Origin: Nocardioides sp. Root140 | GTDB lineage: Bacteria; Actinomycetota; Actinomycetes; Propionibacteriales; Nocardioidaceae | Assembly (NCBI RefSeq): GCF_001426745.1 | Contig: NZ_LMFI01000001.1 | Location: 310,001 to 374,000, forward strand | DNA: 64,000 nucleotides | Reading direction: 5' to 3' | Part shown: positions 8,158 to 17,329 of the stretch, in pieces | Layout: the number at the start of each line of letters is the position of its first letter | How positions within the stretch are numbered: position 1 is the first letter of the stretch | Made by a program: the position numbers and the translations under genes | The notes under the pieces: generated by a model | Told to the model about the DNA's origin: nothing | Database searches by the model: none | What the model saw: only the letters and a program-made list of their open reading frames with translations

Positions 8158-8619
8158 ATGTCCGAGTTCAAGGTTGAGCGCTCAACCGTGGTGGTGGCCG
8201 ATCCGCCGAGGATCCACGGGCTGATCAACGATTTCCGTCAATGGCAGGGCTGGTCGCCGTGGGAGGGACTCGACCCCGACCTCGACCGGACCTACTCAGG
8301 GCCGGAGAGCGGCGAGGGCTCCCACTACGCCTGGTCCGGCAACAAGCGGGCCGGCAGCGGCACCATGGTGATCACCGCCTCGGAACCCGACCGGATCGGG
8401 GTGGCGCTGAGGTTCCTCAAGCCGTGGAAGGCGACCAACGCCGTCACGTTCACACTGCGCCCGGTGGCGGCCGGAACCGAGGTGACCTGGGCGATGCAGG
8501 GTGAGCAGAAGGGCCTGATGGGCCTGGTCGGCCGGGTCATCCCGATGGACAAGCTGGTCGGCAAGGACTTCGAGAAGGGCCTGGCCAACCTCAAGGCACG
8601 CGCCGAAGAGCCGGCCTGA
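8158..8619 (+). CDS. SRPBCC-family (START/polyketide-cyclase-like) protein
   Basis: The 153-residue protein has the helix-grip START-like fold. It begins MSEFKVERSTVVVADP, then a conserved FRQWQGWSPWEGLDPDLDRTYSG block and TEVTWAMQGEQKGLMGLVGRVI before the long C-terminal helix. Members bind hydrophobic small molecules in a deep pocket; the ligand here is unknown. The ATG at 8158 is used rather than an earlier in-frame GTG-type start because GAGGGG lies at a suitable distance upstream. It is single and in the same direction as its neighbours. Confidence 0.85.
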   Translation: MSEFKVERSTVVVADPPRIHGLINDFRQWQGWSPWEGLDPDLDRTYSGPESGEGSHYAWSGNKRAGSGTMVITASEPDRIGVALRFLKPWKATNAVTFTLRPVAAGTEVTWAMQGEQKGLMGLVGRVIPMDKLVGKDFEKGLANLKARAEEPA

Positions 8620-8675
8620 GTCACCAGACGCGGCGTCGGGCTGAGACACCCCGCCCGGCGCCGAGCCCCGCGGAT

Positions 8676-8681
8676 TAGGCT
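8676..8681 (+). promoter_or_regulatory. -10 hexamer for ilvD, leaderless
   Basis: TAGGCT ends six bases before the ilvD ATG. The surrounding CCGAGCC...GGCTCGG (8660s-8680s) is an inverted repeat covering the box, which could be an operator. No leader peptide precedes ilvD, unlike the other branched-chain genes here. Confidence 0.5.
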
Positions 8682-8687
8682 CGGGGC

Positions 8688-10370
8688 ATGACCGACGCAC
8701 CTGACATGAAGCCCCGCAGCCGCGACGTCACCGACGGACTGGAGAAGGCCGCTGCCCGCGGCATGCTCCGTGCCGTGGGCATGGGCGACGACGACTGGGT
8801 CAAGCCTCAGATCGGTGTCGCCTCGTCGTGGAACGAGATCACCCCCTGCAACCTCTCGCTGGACCGGCTGGCCAAGGCCGCCAAGAAGGGTGTCCACGCG
8901 GCCGGCGGCTTCCCGCTCGAGTTCGGCACCATCTCCGTCTCCGACGGCATCTCGATGGGCCACGAGGGCATGCACTTCTCGCTGGTCTCCCGCGAGGTGA
9001 TCGCCGACTCCGTGGAGACGGTGATGATGGCCGAGCGCCTCGACGGCTCCGTGCTGCTGGCCGGCTGCGACAAGTCACTGCCCGGCATGCTGATGGCCGC
9101 GGCCCGCCTCGACCTTGCCTCGGTCTTCCTGTACGCCGGGTCGACGCTGCCTGGCCAGATCGACGGCAAGGACGTCACCATCATCGACGCGTTCGAGGCC
9201 GTCGGAGCCTGCCTGGCCGGCAAGATCACCCGCGCGGAGGTCGACCGTGTCGAGAAGGCGATCTGTCCCGGTGAGGGTGCCTGTGGCGGCATGTACACCG
9301 CGAACACGATGGCCTCCGTGGGTGAGGCGCTCGGCATGTCCCTCCCCGGCTCCGCTGCTCCGCCCGCGCCCGACCGTCGCCGCGACACCTTCGCGATCAA
9401 GTCGGGCGAGGCCGTCGTCGAGATGCTGCGCCAGGGCCTCACCGCCCGCGACATCATGACCATGGACGCCTTCGAGAACGCCATCGCCGTCGTGATGGCG
9501 CTCGGCGGCTCCACCAACGCCGTGCTCCACCTGCTGGCGATCGCCCGCGAGGCCGACGTCGACCTCACCATCGACGACTTCAACCGCATCGGCGACAAGG
9601 TCCCGCACCTGGCCGACCTCAAGCCGTTCGGCAAGTACGTCATGACCGACGTCGACCGGGTCGGTGGCATCCCGATGGTGATGAAGGCGCTTCTCGACGC
9701 CGGCCTCATGCACGGCGACGCGATGACCGTCACCGGCAAGACGCTCGCCGAGAACCTCGAGTCGATCGCCCCGCCGGCCCTCGACGGCGACGTCATCCAC
9801 ACCATGGACAACGCGATCCACAAGTCCGGCGGCCTGACCATCCTGAAGGGGTCGCTGGCCCCCGAGGGTGCGGTCGTGAAGAGCGCAGGCTTCGACAACG
9901 ACGTCTTCACCGGCACGGCCCGGGTCTTCGACGGCGAGCGCGCGGCACTCGACGCGTTGACGCAGGGCACGATCGTGGCCAACGACGTGGTCGTGATCCG
10001 CTACGAGGGCCCCAAGGGCGGTCCGGGCATGCGCGAGATGCTCGCCATCACCGGTGCCATCAAGGGCGCTGGCCTCGGCAAGGACGTCCTGCTGATCACC
10101 GACGGTCGTTTCTCCGGCGGTACGACGGGCCTGTGTGTCGGGCACATCGCGCCCGAGGCCGTGGACGCCGGTCCGATCGCGTTCGTCCGCGACGGTGACC
10201 AGATCACCCTCGACGTGGCCAACCGCCTGCTCGAGGTGGAGATCGACGACGCCGAGCTCGAGAAGCGCAAGGTGGGCTGGGAGCCGAACCCGCCGAAGTA
10301 CACCCGCGGCGTCCTCGGCAAGTACGCCAAGACGGTGCAGTCGGCGGCGCACGGAGCCGTCACCAGCTGA
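8688..10370 (+). CDS. ilvD: Dihydroxy-acid dehydratase
   Basis: IlvD is the iron-sulfur dehydratase that makes 2-oxoisovalerate and 2-oxo-3-methylvalerate, the third common step of valine and isoleucine synthesis. The 560 residues include the cluster cysteines in [15 protein letters not shown] and [14 protein letters not shown], and the C-terminal [24 protein letters not shown] signature. Length is normal for the long-type enzyme. The ATG is preceded by TAGGCT at six bases and no ribosome-binding site. The other branched-chain genes of the window lie at 22213-25666, 46543-48768 and 51590. A 74-bp interspersed repeat follows the stop. Confidence 0.97.
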   Translation: MTDAPDMKPRSRDVTDGLEKAAARGMLRAVGMGDDDWVKPQIGVASSWNEITPCNLSLDRLAKAAKKGVHAAGGFPLEFGTISVSDGISMGHEGMHFSLVSREVIADSVETVMMAERLDGSVLLAGCDKSLPGMLMAAARLDLASVFLYAGSTLPGQIDGKDVTIIDAFEAVGACLAGKITRAEVDRVEKAICPGEGACGGMYTANTMASVGEALGMSLPGSAAPPAPDRRRDTFAIKSGEAVVEMLRQGLTARDIMTMDAFENAIAVVMALGGSTNAVLHLLAIAREADVDLTIDDFNRIGDKVPHLADLKPFGKYVMTDVDRVGGIPMVMKALLDAGLMHGDAMTVTGKTLAENLESIAPPALDGDVIHTMDNAIHKSGGLTILKGSLAPEGAVVKSAGFDNDVFTGTARVFDGERAALDALTQGTIVANDVVVIRYEGPKGGPGMREMLAITGAIKGAGLGKDVLLITDGRFSGGTTGLCVGHIAPEAVDAGPIAFVRDGDQITLDVANRLLEVEIDDAELEKRKVGWEPNPPKYTRGVLGKYAKTVQSAAHGAVTS

Positions 10371-10382
10371 CTCAGCGGTCGT

Positions 10383-10456
10383 CCTGTGCGGTGCTGTTGA
10401 CGGTTCGTCCGTGGCACAACGCGTGTGGAGCGACCGTAACCCCGCGTTGCATCGGG
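10383..10456 (+). repeat. 74-bp interspersed repeat, copy A
   Basis: This copy starts CCTGTGCGGTG and contains the 16-bp core ACGCGTGTGGAGCGAC, then GTAACCCCGCGTT. Copies B (24524-24597, reverse) and C (38861-38936) share the whole length with scattered changes. It lies between the ilvD stop and the next gene. AACGCG and CGCGTT near the two ends of the core could pair. Confidence 0.85.
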
Positions 10457-10479
10457 TGGGGAGGGTGTAGGAATGGCCC

Positions 10480-11382
10480 ATGGAGCGAGAGCCGGGACGA
10501 CTGGTGCGGCACCTGCCCACCGGTGAGGAGGGCACCGCGTTCCCGGTGTTCCGCGACCACCACGTCCACCTCGGCCTGGTCGGGTACGACGCACTGTCCG
10601 ACGGCGGCATCGGTGCCGTGGTGGATCTCGGCTGGTCGCCGGACATCGTAGACCTCGCCGATGCCGCCAGGATCCCGGTGGCGTACGCCGGCTGCTTCCT
10701 GACCGCGCCCGGTGGCTATCCGAGTGACCGCGCCTGGGCGCCGGAGGGCAGCACCCGGACCGTGGCCGACCCGTCGCAGGCCGCGGCCGCCGTGGCGGAG
10801 CAGGTCGACCTGGGTGCCTCGCTGGTCAAGGTGGTGCTCAACAACGAGGCCGGGCCGGTGCTGGACACGGCCACGCTGGCCGCGGTGGTCGACGCGTCGC
10901 CGGTTCCGGTGGTCGCCCACGTGCAGGGGCCCGGCATGCTCCGGGTCGCACTCGACGCCGGGGTCGCCGTACTCGCGCACACGCCCTGGACCGAGCGGGC
11001 GTCCGACGACGAGATCGCCCGCTCGGCCCGCAGCCAGCGGTGGATCAGCACGCTCGACATCCACGGCTACGGCACGTCCTCCCCGGAACAGGACACGGCC
11101 GTGGACAACCTGAGTCGCTTCCACGCGGCCGGGGGAGAGGTGCTCTACGGCACCGACCTCGGCAACGGCGACCTGCCGGTCGGACTCAACGAACGTGAGC
11201 TGGCGCTGCTCGTCCGGGCCGGGCTGCGCCCGAGGGCCCTGGTCCACGCGCTGGTCGCGCCGTTCGCCGGACCAGCGGTGAGCGATCGCCTCAGCTTCGT
11301 GCCGGGAAGCCCCGGCCACGACGCGGCCGCCTGGCTGTCGCGAGCCAGGGTGGTGGCCGCTGACGAGACGGCTGCGGGGTGA
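10480..11382 (+). CDS. Amidohydrolase-family protein next to the kynurenine cluster
   Basis: This 300-residue TIM-barrel amidohydrolase shows the metal-site pattern of the superfamily: DHHVHLG (HxH) at about residues 26-32, a lysine in LVKVVLN, histidines in VVAHVQG and LAHTPW, and the aspartate in LYGTDLGNG. Substrate is unknown. It lies 100 bases upstream of kynU in the same direction. A role in the kynurenine pathway, for example as a hydrolase for N-formylkynurenine or a side product, is possible but is only guilt by association; known formamidases belong to other families. A TAGGAA-like sequence lies six bases before the ATG. Confidence 0.75.
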   Translation: MEREPGRLVRHLPTGEEGTAFPVFRDHHVHLGLVGYDALSDGGIGAVVDLGWSPDIVDLADAARIPVAYAGCFLTAPGGYPSDRAWAPEGSTRTVADPSQAAAAVAEQVDLGASLVKVVLNNEAGPVLDTATLAAVVDASPVPVVAHVQGPGMLRVALDAGVAVLAHTPWTERASDDEIARSARSQRWISTLDIHGYGTSSPEQDTAVDNLSRFHAAGGEVLYGTDLGNGDLPVGLNERELALLVRAGLRPRALVHALVAPFAGPAVSDRLSFVPGSPGHDAAAWLSRARVVAADETAAG

Positions 11383-11447
11383 GCCGGTTCCCGGGCGGCA
11401 CCGGGTGGGCGGCGACTGGACGCGGACGACACCGGGCCGCCAGAGTG

Positions 11448-11460
11448 TCCGGTGACCGGA
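11448..11460. promoter_or_regulatory. Palindrome upstream of kynU, possible operator
   Basis: TCCGGT and ACCGGA flank a single base in the gap upstream of the kynurenine genes. It is short and GC-rich, so chance is a serious alternative. Confidence 0.25.
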
Positions 11461-11484
11461 TGGATGTGACCGATTGACGAGAAC

Positions 11485-12774
11485 ATGGAGGCCCCACGCG
11501 TGACCGTCGACGAAGCAGGCGCCCTGGCGCTGGATGCCGCAGACCCCTGCGCGCGCGACCAGTTCCTGGTGCCACCCGTGCCCGAGCAGCCGGGAACCGA
11601 GACGGCCTACCTGGCCGGCAACTCGTTGGGGCTGCAGCCCCGGGTGACCGCCGAGCGACTCAAGGGAGAGCTCGACGACTGGGCGCGTCTCGGGGTCGAG
11701 GGTCACCTCGAGGCGCAACGGCCCTGGTTGCCCTACCACGAGCTGCTGCGGGAACCGGCCGCCCGCCTCGTGGGTGCGCTCCCCGCCGAGGTGGTCGCGA
11801 TGAACTCGTTGACCGTCAACCTGCACCTGCTGATGCTGAGCTTCTACCGGCCGACACCCGACCGGCACGCGATCGTCATCGAGGACGCCGCCTTCCCCTC
11901 CGACAGCTACGCAGTCCGCAGCCAGGCCGCCCTCCACGGGTACGACGCGGACGAGGCAGTGATCCGGCTGCGCCCCCGCGACGGCGAGGCCGGGTTGCGC
12001 AGCGACGACGTCGTCAGCTTCCTTGCCGAGCACGGGGAGAAGGTGGCGCTGGTCCTGCTGGGCGGCGTCAACTACTACAGCGGCGAGCTGCTCGACATCG
12101 AGTCGATCACCCGCGCCGGGCGGGCCGCGGGCGCCGTGGTCGGCTGGGACCTCGCGCACGCGGCCGGCAACGTGCCGCTGCGACTGCACGACTGGGACGT
12201 CGACTGGGCCGCCTGGTGCACCTACAAGTACCTCAACAGCGGGCCCGGTGCGGTTGCCGGCGCGTTCGTGCACGAGCGCCACCTGGCTGACCGGTCGCTG
12301 CCGCGCCTCGCCGGCTGGTGGAGCACCGACCCGGCCACCCGCTTCCGCATGGGGCCCGAGGTCACCCCGGTGGACACCGCCGACGCCTGGCAGCTCTCCA
12401 ACCCACCGATCCTGGCGATGGCGCCGGTGCTCGCGTCGCTGGAGATGTTCGACAGCGTGGGCATGGGCGCGCTGCGGGCCCGCAGTCTCCGGCTCACGGC
12501 GTACCTCGAGCGGGCCGTCGACGAGCTCTGCGCCGACCGTGCGCTCGAGATCATCACCCCGCGTGACCCCGCCCAGCGTGGCGCGCAGCTGTCGGTCCGG
12601 CTGCAGGCCGACGACGCCGGCGAGGTGACCCGCGGGCTGCGACAGCGTGGCGTCATCGCCGACGCCCGCCAGCCGGACGTGGTGCGGTTCGCGCCCGTCC
12701 CGATGTATTCGACCCATCACGACTGCTGGCGTGCGGCGACGGCGCTGGCCGAGGTGGTGAGCGCACGTGCCTGA
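11485..12774 (+). CDS. kynU: Kynureninase
   Basis: This PLP enzyme cleaves kynurenine or 3-hydroxykynurenine to (3-hydroxy)anthranilate and alanine. The 429 residues carry YLAGNSLGLQP near the N-terminus, the VGWDLAHAAGN aspartate that contacts the PLP ring, and the Schiff-base lysine in WCTYKYLNSGPG (Lys248). Length is close to the family norm of about 415. The ATG at 11485 is used; a GTG at 11500 is an alternative. It starts a tight same-strand run through nbaD, with an 8-bp overlap into kmo, indicating one operon. Confidence 0.95.
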   Translation: MEAPRVTVDEAGALALDAADPCARDQFLVPPVPEQPGTETAYLAGNSLGLQPRVTAERLKGELDDWARLGVEGHLEAQRPWLPYHELLREPAARLVGALPAEVVAMNSLTVNLHLLMLSFYRPTPDRHAIVIEDAAFPSDSYAVRSQAALHGYDADEAVIRLRPRDGEAGLRSDDVVSFLAEHGEKVALVLLGGVNYYSGELLDIESITRAGRAAGAVVGWDLAHAAGNVPLRLHDWDVDWAAWCTYKYLNSGPGAVAGAFVHERHLADRSLPRLAGWWSTDPATRFRMGPEVTPVDTADAWQLSNPPILAMAPVLASLEMFDSVGMGALRARSLRLTAYLERAVDELCADRALEIITPRDPAQRGAQLSVRLQADDAGEVTRGLRQRGVIADARQPDVVRFAPVPMYSTHHDCWRAATALAEVVSARA

Positions 12775-14119
12775 GACCCGAGCCGACCAGGACGTGGCGG
12801 TCATCGGCGCCGGACTGGCCGGCTGCCTGGCCGCGACCCTGCTCGGCCGCAGCGGCCGCCGGGTCACGCTCTACGAACGCCGTGCGGACCCGCGCGCCAC
12901 CGGTGCCGAGCGCGGCCGCTCGATCAACCTGGCCCTGTCGGCACGCGGCCTCAGTGCGCTCGAGCAGGTCGGGCTCCGCGACGAGGTGCTGGCCCAGGCG
13001 CTGCCCATGCAGGGGCGCATGGTGCACGCGAAGGACGCGGCGGCACAGCTCCAGCCCTACAGTGCGGACCGGGTGCGGGCGATCCACTCGGTCAGTCGCG
13101 GCCGGCTCAACGAGCTCCTGCTCGACGCCGCCGAGGCGACGCCCGGAGTCACTCTCGAGTTCGGGCACGAGCTCGAGTCCGTCGACCTGGACGGCGGCGT
13201 GCTGCGCTTCCGGACCGACACCGGCCCTGTCGAGAGGCCTGCCGGCCTCGTGCTCGGTGCCGACGGGTCGTACGCCGCCTCGCGCCGGGCCGTGACCTTC
13301 CGGGCCGGCTTCGACTTCAGCCAGGACTTCCTCAGCCACGGCTACAAGGAGCTGACCATCCCGGCCGTCGACGGCGACTTCGCCCTCGACCCCGGCGCCC
13401 TCCACATCTGGCCCCAGGGCTCGTCGATGATGATCGCCCTGCCCAACCTCGACCGGTCGTTCACCTGCACGCTCTTCTGGACCCGCGAGGAGTTCGACGC
13501 GCTGGGCACCGACGACGAGATCCGGAGCCACTTCGCCCGGCACTACCCGGACGTGGCGGACCTGATCCCGGACCTGGTCGACGACTTCAGGCGTAACCCG
13601 ATCGGGTCCCTGGTCACCATCCGCTGCAGCCCCTGGGTGCACCACGGCGAGCGTGCCTCGCTGGCCCTGCTCGGCGACGCCGCCCATGCGATCGTCCCGT
13701 TCTTCGGCCAGGGCGCGAACTGCGCCTTCGAGGACTGCATCGAGCTGGACCGGCTCCTCGCAGAGGCGGGGGACGACCTGACCGGCGCCCTCGACGCCTA
13801 CCAACAGGCCCGCAAGGCGAACTGCGACGCGATCGCCGAGATGGCCCTGGACAACTTCGTCGAGATGCGCGACCGGGTCAGCTCGCCGGTGTTCCGGCTG
13901 CGCTCGCGCGCCCAGCACGCGCTGGAGCGGGCCGTCCCGGGCCGCTACCAGTCCCGCTACGAGATGGTGTCCTTCACGACGATCCCCTACGTCGAGATCG
14001 AGCACCGCATGCGCCGTCAGAACCTCGGCCTGCTCGCCACCGGTGCCACCGGATCAGGTGCCGCCCTTCTCGCCGTACGCCGACTGCTCAGAGGCCGCGG
14101 GTCTAGGGTCGGATCATGA
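12767..14119 (+). CDS. kmo: Kynurenine 3-monooxygenase
   Basis: This FAD monooxygenase hydroxylates L-kynurenine with NADPH and oxygen. The 450 residues have the N-terminal dinucleotide fold (VIGAGLAGCLAATLLGRSGRRVTLYERR), a GRSINLALSARG block, and the second FAD motif GDAAHAIVPFFGQGANCAFEDC around residue 303. The C-terminal hydrophobic anchor of the eukaryotic enzyme is lacking. The start is a GTG at 12767, overlapping the kynU stop, and the stop overlaps the next gene as ATGA. Confidence 0.94.
   Translation: MPETRADQDVAVIGAGLAGCLAATLLGRSGRRVTLYERRADPRATGAERGRSINLALSARGLSALEQVGLRDEVLAQALPMQGRMVHAKDAAAQLQPYSADRVRAIHSVSRGRLNELLLDAAEATPGVTLEFGHELESVDLDGGVLRFRTDTGPVERPAGLVLGADGSYAASRRAVTFRAGFDFSQDFLSHGYKELTIPAVDGDFALDPGALHIWPQGSSMMIALPNLDRSFTCTLFWTREEFDALGTDDEIRSHFARHYPDVADLIPDLVDDFRRNPIGSLVTIRCSPWVHHGERASLALLGDAAHAIVPFFGQGANCAFEDCIELDRLLAEAGDDLTGALDAYQQARKANCDAIAEMALDNFVEMRDRVSSPVFRLRSRAQHALERAVPGRYQSRYEMVSFTTIPYVEIEHRMRRQNLGLLATGATGSGAALLAVRRLLRGRGSRVGS
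14104..14109 (+). promoter_or_regulatory. Possible internal -10 hexamer within the kmo 3' end
   Basis: TAGGGT ends six bases before the ATG of the semialdehyde dehydrogenase gene. The same geometry is seen at other leaderless genes here, so part of the operon might also be transcribed separately. Because it is in coding sequence it may be chance. Confidence 0.3.
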
Positions 14120-15573
14120 GCACGACGTTCCGGAATTTCGTGGACGGGTCCTACGTCGACGGAGTCGCGGAGTTCGACAAGATCGACCCGGTCGACGGTT
14201 CCCTGGTGGGCACGGTCAGCGAGGCCGGTGCCGAGACGGTGGACGCCGCCGTACGCGCCGCCCGCCGGGCCCTCGACGGTGCCTGGGGCCGCACCCGGAC
14301 GGCCGACCGCGTCGCCCTCATGCGCAGGGTCGCCGACCGCATCGACGAACGGTTCGAGGACTTCGTCGCCGCCGAGGTGAGGGACACCGGCAAGCCGGTC
14401 TCGCTGGTGCGTGAGCTCGACGTGGCCCGTGCCGCGATGAACTTCAGGTCCTTCGCCGACACGGTCGCCTCGGCCGGGCAGGACTCCTTCCTGACCGAGC
14501 TGCCCGACGGGCGACAGGCGCTCAACTACGCGGTGCACAAGCCGCTGGGCGTGGTCGCGGTGATCGTCCCGTGGAACCTCCCGCTCCTCCTGCTCACCTG
14601 GAAGGTGGCGCCGGCCCTGGCCTGCGGCAACGCCGTGGTGGTCAAGCCGTCCGAGGAGACACCGGCCACCGCCACCCTGCTGGCCGAGGTGATCGCCGAG
14701 GCCGGGGTGCCCGACGGCGTCTACAACGTCGTGCACGGCTTCGGCCCGGGCTCGGCGGGTGAGCACCTGACCAGTCATCGCGGCATCGACGGGGTCACCT
14801 TCACCGGTGAGTCGTCCACGGGCTCGGCGATCATGCGCTCCGTGGCCCCCGCCGTACGCCCGGTGTCGTTCGAGCTCGGCGGCAAGAACGCGGCGGTGGT
14901 CTTCGCCGACGCCGACCTCGACAAGGCGATCCCCGGCCTGGCCCGCTCGACGTTCCTCAACACCGGCCAGGTCTGCCTGTGCACCGAGCGGGTCTACGTC
15001 GAGCGGCCGGTCTTCGACGACGTCGTCGCGGGGCTGGCCAAGGAGGCGGGTCGGCTGCGCCTGGGTCGCCCCGACGACCCGGGCACCACGACCGGGCCGC
15101 TGATCTCGCGGGTGCACCGCGAGAAGGTGCAGTCCTACTTCGACCTCGCGGTCACGGAGGGCGCCGAGGTGGTGGTCGGGGGAGGCGTCCCCGACCTGGG
15201 CGACGACCTGGCGGCCGGTGCCTGGATCCAACCGACCCTGTGGACCGGGCTCGACAACAGTCACCGGGTGGTGCGCGAGGAGGTCTTCGGTCCGGTGGCC
15301 GCACTGATCCCGTTCGACACCGAGGAGGAAGCCGTGAAGATGGCCAACGACACCGACTACGGCCTGGCCGCGGTCACCTGGACCAGCGACCTGTCCCGCG
15401 GGCACCGGGTCGCGCAACGGATGAGGGTGGGCATGTCCTGGGTGAACACGTGGTACCTCCGCGACCTGAGGTCGCCGTTCGGCGGCGTGGGACTCTCCGG
15501 CATCGGCCGCGAGGGCGGCCTGCACTCGCTGCACTTCTACACCGAGCCGACGAACGTGTGCGTGCAGCTGTGA
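14116..15573 (+). CDS. amnC: 2-aminomuconate-6-semialdehyde (2-hydroxymuconate semialdehyde) dehydrogenase
   Basis: This NAD-dependent aldehyde dehydrogenase of 485 residues is predicted to oxidise 2-aminomuconate 6-semialdehyde, the product of the ACMSD step, to 2-aminomuconate. It shows VAVIVPWNLPLLLLTWKVAPALACGN, the active-site glutamate in SFELGGKNAA and the nucleophilic cysteine in FLNTGQVCLCTERVYVE. The C-terminal FGGVGLSGIGREGG is typical of the hydroxymuconic-semialdehyde branch. The assignment rests on family plus the neighbouring kmo, haaO and nbaD genes. The start overlaps kmo (ATGA), and the stop overlaps the next gene (GTGA). Confidence 0.92.
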   Translation: MSTTFRNFVDGSYVDGVAEFDKIDPVDGSLVGTVSEAGAETVDAAVRAARRALDGAWGRTRTADRVALMRRVADRIDERFEDFVAAEVRDTGKPVSLVRELDVARAAMNFRSFADTVASAGQDSFLTELPDGRQALNYAVHKPLGVVAVIVPWNLPLLLLTWKVAPALACGNAVVVKPSEETPATATLLAEVIAEAGVPDGVYNVVHGFGPGSAGEHLTSHRGIDGVTFTGESSTGSAIMRSVAPAVRPVSFELGGKNAAVVFADADLDKAIPGLARSTFLNTGQVCLCTERVYVERPVFDDVVAGLAKEAGRLRLGRPDDPGTTTGPLISRVHREKVQSYFDLAVTEGAEVVVGGGVPDLGDDLAAGAWIQPTLWTGLDNSHRVVREEVFGPVAALIPFDTEEEAVKMANDTDYGLAAVTWTSDLSRGHRVAQRMRVGMSWVNTWYLRDLRSPFGGVGLSGIGREGGLHSLHFYTEPTNVCVQL

Positions 15574-16361
15574 GCGAAGCGAGAGACCGCATCGAAGAGC
15601 TCGCCGTCCGCCTCGACGACGCCGTGCGCACGGCCACGGCCATCCCTCAGCTGTCCGCCGACGAACCACTCACCCTCGACGAGGCGTACGCCGTACAACG
15701 GGGAGGCATCGCCCTGCGGGTCGGACGCGGCGACCTCGTCGTCGGGGTGAAGCTCGGCTTCACCAGTGAGGCAAAGGCGCGCCAGATGGGCGTCTCCGAC
15801 GTGATCATCGGCCAGCTCACGGCGAGCACCGAGGTGTCCGACGGCGGCACCGTCGACCTCGCCACGATGGTGCATCCACGCGTCGAGCCGGAGGTCGCCT
15901 TCCGGCTCGGTGCGGACCTGCCGCCCGACCTCGAGGATCCCCTGTCGACCGTCTCCGACGTCGCGGCGGCCCTCGAGATCATCGACAGCCGCTACCGCGA
16001 CTTCCGGTTCAGCCTCGAGGACGTGGTCGCCGACAACACCTCGGCGGCCGGCTTCGTGCTCGGCGAGTGGCTGCCGTTCGCCGACCACCGCGAGCGTCTC
16101 GCCGGTGCCGAGGTCACGCTCGCCTTCGACGGGGAGACCCGCGAGCAGGGCAGCACCTCGGCGATCCTCGGCGATCCGCTGCGTGCCGTCGCCGCGGCGC
16201 AACGGATGGCGGCGCACTACGACCTCGCCCTGCCGGCCGGCTCGATCATCCTGGCCGGGGCGGCCACCGCGGCCGTGGCCATGGAGCCCGGCGTGCTCGT
16301 CGAGGGCACCGTGGCCGGGCTCGGCCTGGTCTCCGTGCGGACGGGAGGAGACCGTGCCTGA
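15570..16361 (+). CDS. amnE: 4-oxalocrotonate decarboxylase / 2-oxopent-4-enoate hydratase family
   Basis: This 263-residue metal-dependent enzyme belongs to the hydratase/decarboxylase family. Shared blocks are [74 protein letters not shown] and [18 protein letters not shown]. In this context it most likely decarboxylates 2-oxo-3-hexenedioate made from 2-aminomuconate. The sister hydratase is not in the window, so either this enzyme or a distant gene does the next step. Decarboxylase and hydratase are close paralogues and cannot be separated with certainty by eye. Translation starts at GTG 15570. Confidence 0.88.
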   Translation: MSEARDRIEELAVRLDDAVRTATAIPQLSADEPLTLDEAYAVQRGGIALRVGRGDLVVGVKLGFTSEAKARQMGVSDVIIGQLTASTEVSDGGTVDLATMVHPRVEPEVAFRLGADLPPDLEDPLSTVSDVAAALEIIDSRYRDFRFSLEDVVADNTSAAGFVLGEWLPFADHRERLAGAEVTLAFDGETREQGSTSAILGDPLRAVAAAQRMAAHYDLALPAGSIILAGAATAAVAMEPGVLVEGTVAGLGLVSVRTGGDRA

Positions 16362-16803
16362 GGGCGTCGTCGTACCAGGCAAGGCGACCCCGCGCGGCGC
16401 CTTCCCACACGTGAAGGTCGCCGGCGACCTCGTCTACGTGTCGGGCACCAGCAGCCGCCGCCCCGACAACAGCTTCGCCGGCGTCGAGGTCGACGAGCTC
16501 GGGTTGGTCGACCTCGACATCCGCGCGCAGACCCGGGCGGTGATCGAGAACATCCGTGACCTGCTGACTGCCGTCGGGGCAGGGCTGGACGACCTGGTCC
16601 AGGTGACGACGTACCTCGTCAGCATGAACGACTTCGGCGGCTACAACGAGGTGTGGGCCGAGTTCTTCGACCACACCGGCCCGACGCGTACGACGGTCGC
16701 GGTGCACCAGCTGCCGCACCCGCACCTGCTCATCGAGATCCAGGCCGTCGCCACCCTGGCCGGCACCGCCCGAACCGACCGCACCACGGAGGAGAGCCCA
16801 TGA
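16354..16803 (+). CDS. amnD: RidA-family 2-aminomuconate deaminase
   Basis: This 149-residue YjgF/RidA-fold protein is predicted to remove the amino group of 2-aminomuconate. The fold signatures are [56 protein letters not shown], and [22 protein letters not shown] near the end, where the canonical arginine of generic RidA enamine deaminases (RxxVxVxxLP) is replaced in a way typical of the aminomuconate deaminase group. The GTG at 16354 is preceded by GGGAGGAG and overlaps the previous gene by 8 bp; the end overlaps haaO as ATGA. Confidence 0.9.
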   Translation: MPEGVVVPGKATPRGAFPHVKVAGDLVYVSGTSSRRPDNSFAGVEVDELGLVDLDIRAQTRAVIENIRDLLTAVGAGLDDLVQVTTYLVSMNDFGGYNEVWAEFFDHTGPTRTTVAVHQLPHPHLLIEIQAVATLAGTARTDRTTEESP

Positions 16804-17324
16804 CCGACATCCCACCCGTCTTCAACTTCGAGTCGTGGATCAACGAGAACGAGCACCTGCTCAAGCCGCCGGTCAACAACAAGCAGATGTACGACGCCAC
16901 CGGCGACTTCATCGTGATGGTGGTCGGCGGGCCGAACAGCCGCACCGACTTCCACTTCGAGCCCTACGAGGAGTGGTTCTACCAGTACCGCGGCAACATG
17001 CACGTCGACCTGATGACCGACGAGGGCCCGCACCGCGTCGACATCACCGAGGGGTCGATGTGGAAGCTGCCGGGCAGCACCTACCACTCACCGCAGCGAC
17101 CGGAGGCCGGCTCGATCGGACTGGTCATCGAGCGCATCCGTGAGGAGGGCACCCTCGAGAAGTTCGCCTGGTTCTGCCAGCAGTGCAACGCGAAGGTGCA
17201 CGAGGCGGAGTTGCAGGTGCGTGACATCGTGTCGGACCTGCCGCCGGTCTTCGAGGCGTTCTACTCCTCCGAGGAGGCGCGCACCTGCGACGCGTGCGGC
17301 GCACTGCACCCGGGGAAGGGCTGA
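16800..17324 (+). CDS. haaO: 3-hydroxyanthranilate 3,4-dioxygenase
   Basis: This cupin ring-cleavage dioxygenase opens 3-hydroxyanthranilate to 2-amino-3-carboxymuconate 6-semialdehyde. All residues of the catalytic iron site are present: His52, Glu58 ([20 protein letters not shown]) and His96 ([12 protein letters not shown]). The bacterial-type second, rubredoxin-like iron site is complete in the C-terminus (CQQC at 126-129 and CDAC at 163-166). The 174-residue length is standard. The ATG at 16800 overlaps the preceding stop. The same gene is called nbaC in 2-nitrobenzoate degraders. Confidence 0.96.
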   Translation: MTDIPPVFNFESWINENEHLLKPPVNNKQMYDATGDFIVMVVGGPNSRTDFHFEPYEEWFYQYRGNMHVDLMTDEGPHRVDITEGSMWKLPGSTYHSPQRPEAGSIGLVIERIREEGTLEKFAWFCQQCNAKVHEAELQVRDIVSDLPPVFEAFYSSEEARTCDACGALHPGKG

Positions 17325-17329
17325 CCGGC

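Noticed and set aside
10480-11382. Kynurenine formamidase
   Set aside because: The motifs are those of amidohydrolases, not of the KynB or alpha/beta-hydrolase formamidases; proximity alone is not enough.
10372-12867. 831-codon open frame on the minus strand
   Set aside because: It runs antisense to the amidohydrolase and kynU, has Arg/His/Gly-rich composition without domains, and is a GC-bias shadow.
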